64,000 nt of DNA, from positions 187,856-251,855 of the forward strand of contig CAJJDO010000049.1 in assembly GCA_905183005.1 (NCBI GenBank). Reading direction: 5' to 3'. Position numbers and translations under genes: made by a program. Below are positions 50,478-60,950 of this stretch, piece by piece (position 1 is the first letter of the stretch; the number at the start of each line of letters is the position of its first letter). The notes beneath the pieces were generated by a model. The model saw only the letters and a list, made by a program, of their open reading frames with translations. It was not told the DNA's origin and made no database searches. Source of the DNA: Paramecium pentaurelia (lineage: Eukaryota; Ciliophora; Oligohymenophorea; Peniculida; Parameciidae).

Positions 50478-51639
50478 TCAATTGTAAAATTAATCAAAAG
50501 TGGGATTGAATTGTGGAAACTATTCTTTAAATTAAATTCTAGCTTAATGAATTATTTTAGTTCTTATCTTTTAGATTTTTAAGAAACCTTAATAAGCTTA
50601 ATTAATCTCTTCATTTAGTTCTTCAATTAGCTAATCCATATCAGAATTTTCTTAAAATAATGAATGGTATCTTGATGTAAAAATTCTTAAAGGTTCTACT
50701 TAAGGTTAAGGTTCTAAAGGTATAATTAAACGATAAGTATCCTTTTCTATTTGTTTTCTAATTTCATCAATTAAATGTTTATTTTTTTTTTAAAGAAATT
50801 CTATTATATTGACATCACAAATATCAGTAATTTATGATTTTAGCTATTTTAGATAATCTCCACTTATTGTAATTTACTAAAGGGAATCCTAAGCAAATTC
50901 TTCAATTCTATTAATTTAATTCCTTGTTGCTATTTAAATTTTGATATCCAAATCATTTAGTTTAGATCTATAATTGGCTGCACTCAAAGAATCTTTAATG
51001 CTTCGTACCCAATATTGAAAGTCAGTTTCTTTTAATGCTTAGAAAAAATATAATTTTCTTTCATTTTTAATTTAGAAATCAAATTTAGTACTATTCTACC
51101 ATATAAAGAGTTCAACATTATCTAAACTGCTTAATTTTATTTTCTCTAAATAGTCTTAGTATTTGTACCTTTTTTATCATTCTTAAATCCAAAATATGTT
51201 TAAGACAAATAAACTTATGTTACAACATAAATTCCTAATTTATTCTTTTTCAAAAGTTTTCCATAAGCTTTAAAATTATCATCTTCATTAAACTAACATT
51301 AATACCAAAATATCTGGGTTACTTTTATCCTTATATTTGTTATTTTTTCTAAAAATCACAAATAACAAATTTGCTATTATTATTATGTAAAACATCTTCA
51401 ACTTTTTCATAATCCCATAGTCTTCTTTATACAGAACAATGTATTAAAACAAGATGCAAGTTTTATTTATCATCATCTCCATGAATATATTTCAATATAT
51501 CACTAATAAGCATATTTTATTTAATGTCAATTTTAATTTAACTAGTAAAGCTAGTATCTACATAGATTGGTACAGAACGATTTCCAATAGTTGGTTGAGG
51601 CTTTGTTGGAATCCATAAAGTGAAAAATCCTTAATTCAT
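50478..51639 (-). CDS. Protein with PH-like domain (tentative)
   Basis: 371 residues with introns at 51283-51305 and 51146-51168; the exon sum is a whole number of codons. After a beta-rich N-terminus (GFFTLWIPTKPQPTIGNRSV), residues about 130-240 have the order of a pleckstrin-homology fold: KKNKLGIYVVTQVYLSQTYF, then ELFIWQNSTKFDFQIKN, then KLYFFQALKETDFQYWVRSI, where the last block is the usual C-terminal helix with Trp. A helical C-terminus rich in Gln follows. Lipid binding is only inferred. Confidence 0.55.
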
Positions 51640-52030
51640 ATAATAATAATTTCCCTAATTTATAATAATAATGACTCATTATTGCTTTTTAGTATTTTAA
51701 ATCTAAGAAATTATAGAAATAATGTCTCATCATTTTAATAAGATAATATGATTAGTCTTTTATGAATTGGATAGTTTTATAATATTAGAAATATCTCTAA
51801 ACTCTTTAATAATTATATATGGAAAATGAGCTTGAACAATTTAATCAAAGAAATTATATTTGATTAATGCATGCATATTTTTATTACAATAATAAATTTA
51901 TAAATTTATAATTTAGAGAATAGTTTTATTATGTCTTTTACTAATAATTGATAGTTTACTTTAAAACTTAAGTAGAAATTTATAAAATATATAAATATAT
52001 TTATTATTAACGGATACTTGGGAAACAGAA
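51640..52030. other. Intergenic region between divergent genes
   Basis: About 390 bp with promoters for two genes. No other signal recognised. Confidence 0.5.
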
Positions 52031-54408
52031 ATGTTAAACCATAAAACCATCTAAATGATTCCACAAAATTACAATATGTTAGTTAAAGTTCTGTCTTTTA
52101 TCAATAATGATGAAGGTATTATTTTCAACAAATATAATAGAAGAATAATCTCAATAGGAAATAGAAAAGAAATAAAAAGGTAAATTATTATCAATTATAT
52201 TCAGTTTTTGAAATTCTAAGAACCAGTATGCAATTATAAGAAGTTGATGATAAAGAAAATGATTATGAGTCTGATTATATTCCTGTTATTTGTGAAGAAA
52301 CGTGTCTTTCTTAATAAAGTACTCAAAAATCTTAACAATCTCAGTACTTAAGATCACCTTTGTAAACATTTACTCAACATTTTTAAAATTAAAATAAAGG
52401 TTTTGGAGGAAGACTTTTTACTCTTACTGATGAAACAGAATATACAGTTGATGATCGCAAACCAACTCATACAAGAGGTCCAAGCAAAATATAAGAAATA
52501 TTATAGGATTTATAAGCTAATGTAGCTGATGACATTATGAAAATGGCAAATGATATCATTAAATTTACTGAAAATAGTTCAAATACAAATGCAAGTGCTT
52601 AATTTATTCCAAGTGATTAAAAACCAAAAAAACAATTAAGTGAATAAAAAATTAATTAATAACCAAGAGAAACAAATACTAATAATCTTAAAGATGGATT
52701 CAAAATATTTCATAAATAAAATAGTTAAAATTAACTTAAATCTGAAAATTAACTAAATAACTCAAGTTTATAATTTAATGGTCAAAATGAACCATAAAAA
52801 TAAAATTAATAATTGCAAAAAGGCATTAATTAAGTAAACAAAAACAATTATAATTCAAATAATACTAATTATAATTCTAATTATAATACTAATACATCTA
52901 TTTAAAAATACAAATAAAAATCAGAGAGAAATTCAGAAGAATATATGAAAAATAATAGCAATCATAATAATAATTCTAAATCTTCTAAATAAATTGTAAA
53001 TACAAGAACTAGTTAATATTAGATTAATTGCAACTCTTCATAAAATTCACATCAACAAAATTCACCAAGTTAAGATGATCAAAGAAATCAATATTAGTTC
53101 TATTCTAATAAGCAAAACTCAAATAAAAATAGTAATCGAGACTCTGTTTTTAGTAAAAAAAGTAAATAGCATGAAATAGATGAATTCGACGAGAATTTTC
53201 ATGTAAATTCAGATAGTTTCAAAAATAATCCAAATTACAACCAAATTAGTTAAAATTTCTATGAAATTGTTTAGAAATAATTCAATTTCTCTCAAAATTC
53301 AGATGATGAATATTAAGATTAATAATCTATTGAAAATTAAACTCCTAATTTAAATATTAGTAAGAAACTAGAAAAAGATAACTTAAGCATAAATAATAGT
53401 GGTACAATAAACTAATAAAGCGATAAAAAATCTTATTAAGAATTTTGTGAACCTTGTTAAAAATCATAAGAAAGTGATTAAAAGGAAAATAATATTGTTT
53501 AGAAAAAAAAAAATAAAAGAAGAAAAAGGTCTAGAATTCCAAAAAATATTAAATATTTTTTAGATATCATAGAGGAATAATCAAATGATTATTATACTCC
53601 AGATAAATCATTATTGGAATCAAGTGAATGTCTTGATACAATATAATCAGTCCCAAATTTTGGAGAAAGTGAACATCATAATATGAGTTACAGATCTGAT
53701 CGTAAAAACTTTACAATTAGCGAAGGTAATAAAATAAAAATCAAAACTCCTAACACATAAGATATCAAGGAATAATTATAATCTTCAGATTCATATGATC
53801 GTCCCAATAGCTAACTAATTAATCAAACCTTAGTGAATTTTGAGGACATTGATTAAATCTTGAATTAAGTTTAAGGTTATAAGGCTTTGCGATGCAAAAA
53901 CTAAGAAGAAGAAGCAATTCTTGCATCTTGGAATAGAGTATGCAATGAAATTATAAGAAAAAATTTACTTCCAGTAACTCTGGATCTTGAGAGGGTACTT
54001 TATTTTACTAAATATTAGATATAAAATTAACTGGAAATTTAATAATAAAATTCGCATTGTTAAAAAAGATATCAGCTAATTAATGCTTTCAATAGAAATT
54101 AGTTAAATCATACTCAAAAAACAGAATAGAATTCATTTGTGGAGAATTCCTGTATCATTGAAACTGATTAATAATAAATAGAGAAGAGTGAATCTGAAAT
54201 TCAAGTAGACGATATTGATGATGCTGGGGTTGGATTACTAAATAAATAATTTAGTCCCAATTTTAGTGATGTTTGCAAAAGGATATAATTCATTAGTCCT
54301 GAGGAACCAAAAATACTACTTGGAAAAGTAACTAATTATAAGGATTAGCCAAATTTCTAAATGTATAATACTAATTATGAATAATAATAATTGAATTATT
54401 AATTTTGA
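52031..54408 (+). CDS. Asn/Gln/Ser-rich disordered protein
   Basis: 775 residues with introns at 52116-52140 and 52182-52206; only with both removed does the first exon join the main frame. The protein is dominated by Asn, Gln, Ser and Lys, with runs such as NYNSNNTNYNSNYNTNTS, so most of it must be disordered and prion-like. A short conserved-looking block is at the N-terminus (GFGGRLFTLTDETEYTVDD). The C-terminus has a more structured patch (QGYKALRCKNQEEEAILASW, then NRVCNEIIRKNLLPVTLDLE). No family recognised; RNA-granule or signalling scaffold roles would be guesses. Confidence 0.7.
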
Positions 54409-54561
54409 GTACTTAACTTAAACATTAATTGTTTTCTTATAGTTGGAAGTCAATGGAATAATATGGAAATTTTATTAAAAATTCTTTCTAAAAATATTGA
54501 TCTGGCATATGTGGAAGATTCAAGATTTTTAATGATGTCTTATGATATTTATTATTATATT

Positions 54562-54792
54562 TCATATTTTTATCAACTAATCAATCGAAAGTAGTTTCGC
54601 CATTAGCTGACTAATTGCATAAAATAATATTAATACTTTCAATCTTAATGCATTGAAATAATATCTAGCTGCTGCATAGACTCCAATCAATGTATTTAAT
54701 CCAACATACTTCATTCTTACTCCGAATGAATGGCTATAATTATGGTTGTTTTGGATCAAGAAATATGCTTAAGTGTAGATCTGCTTTCTCAT
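54562..54792 (-). CDS. Small membrane protein
   Basis: 76 residues. A charged N-terminus is followed by two hydrophobic stretches (YVGLNTLIGVYAAARYYF, LKVLILFYAISQLMA) with a short basic link. Size and pattern would suit a small subunit of a mitochondrial inner-membrane complex, but there is no sequence signature. The codon pattern is better than in the surrounding DNA, which supports a real gene. Confidence 0.45.
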
Positions 54793-55578
54793 CAAAATAA
54801 ATTAATTAAATTATTAAAAATATTTTGAAGGTAAAAGTATTATCATATCAAACCTAATACTAATTATAATAATTTCATTGATGTTCATAAATGAATGGGC
54901 TTTCTAGATTTTCTTTTATTCATAATTATGTTATTAATCATTAATTTAAAACTTAAAAAGAATTAATATTCTCAATCATATTGGATGCTTATCAAAGTCC
55001 TTTTTTTTTAATTATAAATTCAATTAATGATTAAATTTGATCTAAATAAGTATACTATTTTTTGTATCATATATATAATTATAAAAAGATATTAAATTTT
55101 CTGTAAGAGATAAATAGGAATCTCTATTTATACCTAAATCATAGATAATTCAATTTATTTATTTTGAATAAGGCAAAACCTTTTTTGCTATTTCAAATTA
55201 TTATTGAAAAATTACTGTCAATTTGTTGCAAATAGAATAGTTGAAGTTATAACAAAAAATAAGGGTGATATTATACACTAATATATCACAATATATTAAG
55301 ACTCCATCCCCATTGTAAAAGATACCTAATGGACTCTTCAAATATTATTTTCTTTACAGAGAACTTCATAAATTTAATATTAAGAATAATTAGAAATATA
55401 TTACTTATATTTATCTCTTAAAGCTTGTAAAACTAACAAAATTAATTTTTATAATCTCTACATGCCTTAAATTATTTGTATATTTTATACAAATCTTGAG
55501 ATATATACTATCAATTATAAATATTAATTAATTAGTATTTTTTAAACAAAGAATTCAATCGAATGTATATGTATAAAT
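54793..55578. other. Intergenic region
   Basis: About 790 bp, very A/T-rich, with no frame, RNA gene or repeat that I can support. Confidence 0.5.
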
Positions 55579-55956
55579 TCAACTTTAAGATCTTTGAGGG
55601 TGGCAAAAAAAACATTAAACATTTTCATTTATACCATCATCAAAATCTACTCCTGGAAACTATCGCTTTTTCTCTAACATATCTGTTTTCATCAACTCAA
55701 AAAATTGATCAAATGTTAATGTTTCTCTATCCCCAATCTTAGTATTTAACTATGGAGCATCATAAGAGTCTCTGTAAAGTTTTCGAAGTGTTCCTGTCTA
55801 TATTAAACCATTCTAAAATTTTGAAATTTTGATAATTACTTTTGGATCCAAAGAATCAAAAACATTTTTAATTCCTTCAACTTCTTTAATAGATAAACCA
55901 GAATTTTGTTAATAATGATGAGCATTAAAATCACTTTAAGATGTGTTGTTACCCAT
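55579..55956 (-). CDS. Small EF-hand-like protein with N-myristoylation signal
   Basis: 125 residues, intronless. It begins MGNNTSQSDF; Gly2 with Ser6 fits the N-myristoyltransferase consensus, so the protein is probably lipid-linked to membranes. Helix-loop-helix-like segments (EVEGIKNVFDSLDPKVII, ETLTFDQFFELMKTD) resemble EF-hands, but the loops lack the full set of acidic ligands. The last 25 residues contain a Cys pair (CFFC). A calcium-sensor-like or structural adaptor role is possible. Confidence 0.6.
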
Positions 55957-56924
55957 TCAAATTATTTTATATTAAAAATAATAAACAAGTATATTTAATA
56001 TTAAAATTGAAATATTATTATCAATAGATAATGAGAATATGATATTTTCAAACTATCAAATCTAAAAAATTGTAAAATAATTTTGATAAGGTATGTAACT
56101 CTTAATGATCTCAAATTATTACTGATGGATTTTTAACCTTAGATAAACTTAATATTTATACAATAATAGAAAGAAATTATTTTGAATATAAGAAATGATT
56201 GAAAATTAAATTAAAAATACAAAGAGTTTTTATTGCAAATTCTTAAATAAGTAAATAGATTGTTTAGATCATATAAAATATTAGAAACTAAATTAAAATA
56301 ATTGAACAAAATCATTTTATTATAATAATATTTATTGCCGAACTGAATAAATTATAATTCTATAATTGTTAATAATTATTAATCTATAATGTTATTTATT
56401 CTAAAAATCTTTAAGTTTTAACACAATTTATGAAAGTAATTTTATATTTATCAATAAAATTTAAGAACTATAAATCAACTATGGAACTGCCGAAAATAAA
56501 CTTGATAGAGGATTAAGAATTAAAAAAAATACCTAATTTCTCCAAATAAAACTAGAAATCCTTTACAATTTTATTATAATTATCTTTTAACATAAATTTA
56601 ATATTCTTTCAAATCTAACTTCATTTCTGAGATATGAGATGAAACTTTATGAAACTACATTTAGAGTTAATCAATTTAAGATACAATTTTTCATGCTTAA
56701 ATAATTTTTAAAAAGGGAAAATTTTTTATTATTTAGTATTTTACAAAAGAGCTTTTTTAATAATAAAAGAAACCTTACTAGTATCTATTTATTTAAAAAA
56801 CTATACAAAAACTGATAAAATTGACAAAATCAAATTTCTTTTAACAATTTACTCTATTTTTTTTAGTATAAAATTAGAATTTAATTTATTCATTCTGTTA
56901 AGATTTTTTATAGAAGAAGTATAG
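55957..56924. other. Intergenic region next to the inverted block
   Basis: About 970 bp without a recognisable gene. It is the left flank of the inverted duplication. It shows no similarity that I can see to the flank of the direct copy at 29-30 kb. Confidence 0.5.
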
Positions 56925-57092
56925 TTTTTTCTATTGACTTTTTTTCAAATTCAATAACTTATTCATTACCTTTTTGATTATGAGGATAAATAAAAGTAAC
57001 AGATTTTTTAGAAATGACTTGAGATTTTCTTTCATTATTATTGGGCTGAAATTGGCTTGCTTTTCCTAATTATCCCTAGTAGAATAATTAAC
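56925..57092 (-). pseudogene. 5' fragment of the coiled-coil gene, inverted
   Basis: Reverse complement of about 29915-30085. It carries several substitutions and a one-base deletion near 57045 (CCCAATAATAATG in place of CCCAACTAATAATG), which breaks the frame. On its right side the sequence switches abruptly to the ZNF622-like 3' end. Confidence 0.75.
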
Positions 57093-57094
57093 TT

Positions 57095-57167
57095 AAAAAA
57101 TAATCATTTGCCATTGTAATACTAAACTTAACAAGCTATAAAGAATGTTGGAAATGATTTTATTTGA
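57095..57167 (+). pseudogene. 3' end fragment of the ZNF622-like gene, inverted (copy D)
   Basis: Last codons of the ZNF622-like gene (NNHLPLQYQTQQAIKNVGND, then Phe-Ile-stop), in inverted orientation relative to the intact gene. The remainder of the gene is missing here. Confidence 0.8.
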
Positions 57168-57313
57168 AAATAATTAATATTAAAAAATCAACATGATCTT
57201 TTATTATACTTATTTATTTATTACTTATTACTTCTATTTTTATTTTATAATATAAATAATGGTTTTAATTGTTAATAATACTTTGATTTATAAAATTAGA
57301 ATAAATAAAAAAA

Positions 57314-57384
57314 AATCGATACCGGGATTTGAACTCGGAATTACAGGGTGAAAACCTGTTGTTTTACCATTAGACTATATCGAT
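57314..57384 (-). tRNA. tRNA-Glu (UUC), inverted copy D
   Basis: Exact reverse complement of the forward tRNA-Glu, including the T run after it. Confidence 0.93.
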
Positions 57385-57480
57385 CTTATTAATAAATAAA
57401 TTTATACAATTTTAATGATTAAAATTTTAGACTATTAAATTAAATTATAATTCAAAGATATTCAATAAATAATATTAAAC

Positions 57481-58350
57481 TCATTATTTTAAATAATCAA
57501 AATCAATAATAATAATTTATTCATTTGTACTTAAATAACAATATTTTTGAAAGTAATAATTAGTTATATCTGTAAAATTAAATTTACAAATTTCTTTATT
57601 TGTAATAAGAGCAAATCTATTTTTATTAAATGCTATTAATGGGCTTAATTTAGTTTTAAAATATGAAAATATAGTTGTAGGACTAAAACTAAGATTAACA
57701 GTTTATTATTCAACTTAATTTTTCAATATTATTATTGATTATTAATTAGTTGAAATAGCAATTACTAATTCTTTATTTTAAATTATTGGAATACAATCAT
57801 ATACAAAAATTGGATTTTATTTATTTTAACTTAATTAATATTTATGTATTTAAGTTTTATTTTTTAAAACATCTATAATTCCATTGTCTAATACTATTAT
57901 TATAAATTAATCAAATTCTGAATTTATTACTTTAATAGATGTACAAAATATTTCAGATTAATATTCATAAAATTCTATATCAAGACTATTTATATTTCTT
58001 GTTTCTAATAGATTAGAATTTATAGAAAATAGAAGATCTTAATGTATGCATAATCTACAAAAACTAAATATATTCAAATGAAAAAAATTTAATTTTGAAA
58101 AATCTTCATTTATTATATGAATCCATCCTTCTTTTGTTTAAATGATTATTTTATCTGATGTTGTATATATGTATTATGTTTCTTAAATTTCTAATTTATT
58201 GATTAATTTTTATGCATTTTTAGACATTTAATAAAGGTATTTTTAATCTGCTATAATCCAATCATTTTTGAAGATGGCAAAAGCTTTAATAGAGTCTAAT
58301 CCAATAATAATTGCTATTACTAAAGGGTGTTGGTACAACAACTATTGCAT
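57481..58350 (-). CDS. Beta-propeller-like hypothetical protein, inverted copy D
   Basis: Complete 289-residue frame, same start (MQQLLYQHPLV) and stop as the forward copy at 31989-32858. It differs from that copy by at least one substitution near the N-terminus (Val-Ile versus Val-Lys after HPL). Confidence 0.65.
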
Positions 58351-58815
58351 CACTTTTGCTTTTCATATATTTTAATTATATAAACAAAATTTTAATATAA
58401 TAAATATCAATCATTATCTAATAATTCATAAATTTCATTAGTTTATTAATTAATTTATTATTATCCTTAAGATGAATTAATTGATGTAGTATTTTATTAT
58501 CCATTATTAATTTCAGAAATATTTTTGATTATTTTCCCTTTAAATAATTTTTAAAGTTCTGTTTTTCTTTATATTTCTTAATCTTCTAAGTCTTATAATT
58601 TTTATTTATCTTAAAGGGTTGATTATTCAAAATTATCTATATTCTCACTATAATTATGGCAATTAATTAATATTTCTTAAAATCTCTATTCTAATTGTTA
58701 AATGTGTAATTAAAATCTTTTAGTATTTTGAAGATAAGAAGAATTAACAATTTTTAATTCTTCTTATAATGATTCATTTTTCTCAATTTATTATTTCAAA
58801 AGCTCTCTTAATTTC

Positions 58816-58816
58816 N
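58816..58816. other. Single N, assembly joint
   Basis: Sequence to the right restarts at the word found at 57120, doubling about 1.7 kb. Confidence 0.9.
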
Positions 58817-59010
58817 TACTAAACTTAACAAGCTATAAAGAATGTTGGAAATGATTTTATTTGAAAATAATTAATATTAAAAAATCAACATGATCTTTTA
58901 TTATACTTATTTATTTATTACTTATTACTTCTATTTTTATTTTATAATATAAATAATGGTTTTAATTGTTAATAATACTTTGATTTATAAAATTAGAATA
59001 AATAAAAAAA

Positions 59011-59081
59011 AATCGATACCGGGATTTGAACTCGGAATTACAGGGTGAAAACCTGTTGTTTTACCATTAGACTATATCGAT
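59011..59081 (-). tRNA. tRNA-Glu (UUC), inverted copy E
   Basis: Same sequence as the other three copies. Confidence 0.93.
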
Positions 59082-59177
59082 CTTATTAATAAATAAATTT
59101 ATACAATTTTAATGATTAAAATTTTAGACTATTAAATTAAATTATAATTCAAAGATATTCAATAAATAATATTAAAC

Positions 59178-60047
59178 TCATTATTTTAAATAATCAAAAT
59201 CAATAATAATAATTTATTCATTTGTACTTAAATAACAATATTTTTGAAAGTAATAATTAGTTATATCTGTAAAATTAAATTTACAAATTTCTTTATTTGT
59301 AATAAGAGCAAATCTATTTTTATTAAATGCTATTAATGGGCTTAATTTAGTTTTAAAATATGAAAATATAGTTGTAGGACTAAAACTAAGATTAACAGTT
59401 TATTATTCAACTTAATTTTTCAATATTATTATTGATTATTAATTAGTTGAAATAGCAATTACTAATTCTTTATTTTAAATTATTGGAATACAATCATATA
59501 CAAAAATTGGATTTTATTTATTTTAACTTAATTAATATTTATGTATTTAAGTTTTATTTTTTAAAACATCTATAATTCCATTGTCTAATACTATTATTAT
59601 AAATTAATCAAATTCTGAATTTATTACTTTAATAGATGTACAAAATATTTCAGATTAATATTCATAAAATTCTATATCAAGACTATTTATATTTCTTGTT
59701 TCTAATTGATTAGAATTTATAGAAAATAGAAGATCTTGATGTATGCATAATCTACAAAAACTAAATATATTCAAATGAAAAAAATTTAATTTTGAAAAAT
59801 CTTCATTTATTATATGAATCCATCCTTCTTTTGTTTAAATGATTATTTTATCTGATGTTGTATATATGTATTATGTTTCTTAAATTTCTAATTTATTGAT
59901 TAATTTTTATGCATTTTTAGACATTTAATAAAGGTATTTTTAATCTGCTATAATCCAATCATTTTTGAAGATGGCAAAAGCTTTAATAGAGTCTAATCCA
60001 ATAATAATTGCTATTACTAAAGGGTGTTGGTACAACAACTATTGCAT
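59178..60047 (-). CDS. Beta-propeller-like hypothetical protein, inverted copy E
   Basis: Complete 289-residue frame with A-type variants. Same neighbours as the other copies: tRNA-Glu downstream, coiled-coil gene upstream. Confidence 0.65.
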
Positions 60048-60103
60048 CACTTTTGCTTTTCATATATTTTAATTATATAAACAAAATTTTAATATAATAA
60101 ATA

Positions 60104-60668
60104 TCAATCATTATCTAATAATTCATAAATTTCATTAGTTTATTAATTAATTTATTATTATCCTTAAGATGAATTAATTGATGTAGTATTTTATTATCCA
60201 TTATTAATTTCAGAAATATTTTTGATTATTTTCCCTTTAAATAATTTTTAAAGTTCTGTTTTTCTTTATATTTCTTAATCTTCTAAGTCTTATAATTTTT
60301 ATTTATCTTAAAGGGTTGATTATTCAAAATTATCTATATTCTCACTATAATTATGGCAATTAATTAATATTTCTTAAAATCTCTATTCTAATTGTTAAAT
60401 GTGTAATTAAAATCTTTTAGTATTTTGAAGATAAGAAGAATTAACAATTTTTAATTCTTCTTATAATGATTCATTTTTCTCAATTTATTATTTCAAAAGC
60501 TCTCTTAATTTCTCATTTTCCATTTGATATTCTCTTAAAAACCCTTCAACTTCTGCTTAAATATAGATTGGTTTTGATTAAGAAAGCGAATCAATTTACC
60601 TCTTTAACTCTATCACTTAAGCTTTTAATTTCTTATTTTCAGCAATCAACTTTATAATCGTAGCATTA
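60104..60668 (-). pseudogene. Coiled-coil gene, inverted copy E, 5' truncated
   Basis: Carries the C-terminal two thirds of the protein at 29830-30651, with the same TGA at 60106-60104. Similarity stops at about 60668. In the sequence beyond, the in-frame reading meets a TGA before any ATG, so this copy has no start of its own. Confidence 0.75.
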
Positions 60669-60950
60669 ATTCCATTGCTAATTTTGATTCATAATGGCTT
60701 AAAATGATATATTTTGCTTGTATGAATTCAAAATTCTTTCTAATTTTCATTTTATAAATCAATTGTTCATTATTATTAATAATATTTTTATACAATTACT
60801 CTTGTGGAATAAAGTATCACATTTTAACACGTTTATTGAATTTATCGATATTTATATAACATAAAAGTTTTATATGTAAAATATTGTTAACCTCATATAA
60901 TTTGCATGAGCAAATTTTCCTTAGAAAATAAGAATTAAATTTTATTTTTT

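Larger units (their letters stand above)
57120..58815. repeat. Inverted block D
   Basis: Reverse complement of the block A/B region. It repeats as 58817-60512 with offset 1697. It carries B-type bases near 58009-58042 and an A-type base near 58317, so it is a mosaic of the two forward variants. At its right edge it holds a cut 3' piece of the coiled-coil gene, 58407-58815. Confidence 0.85.
58817..60668. repeat. Inverted block E
   Basis: Second inverted copy. It extends farther right than block D, to about 60668, where similarity to the forward coiled-coil gene (30090) ends. At the distinguishing positions (59707-59739, about 60014) it carries the bases of forward block A. Its first 50-odd bases again hold the ZNF622-like 3' end. 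Confidence 0.85.
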
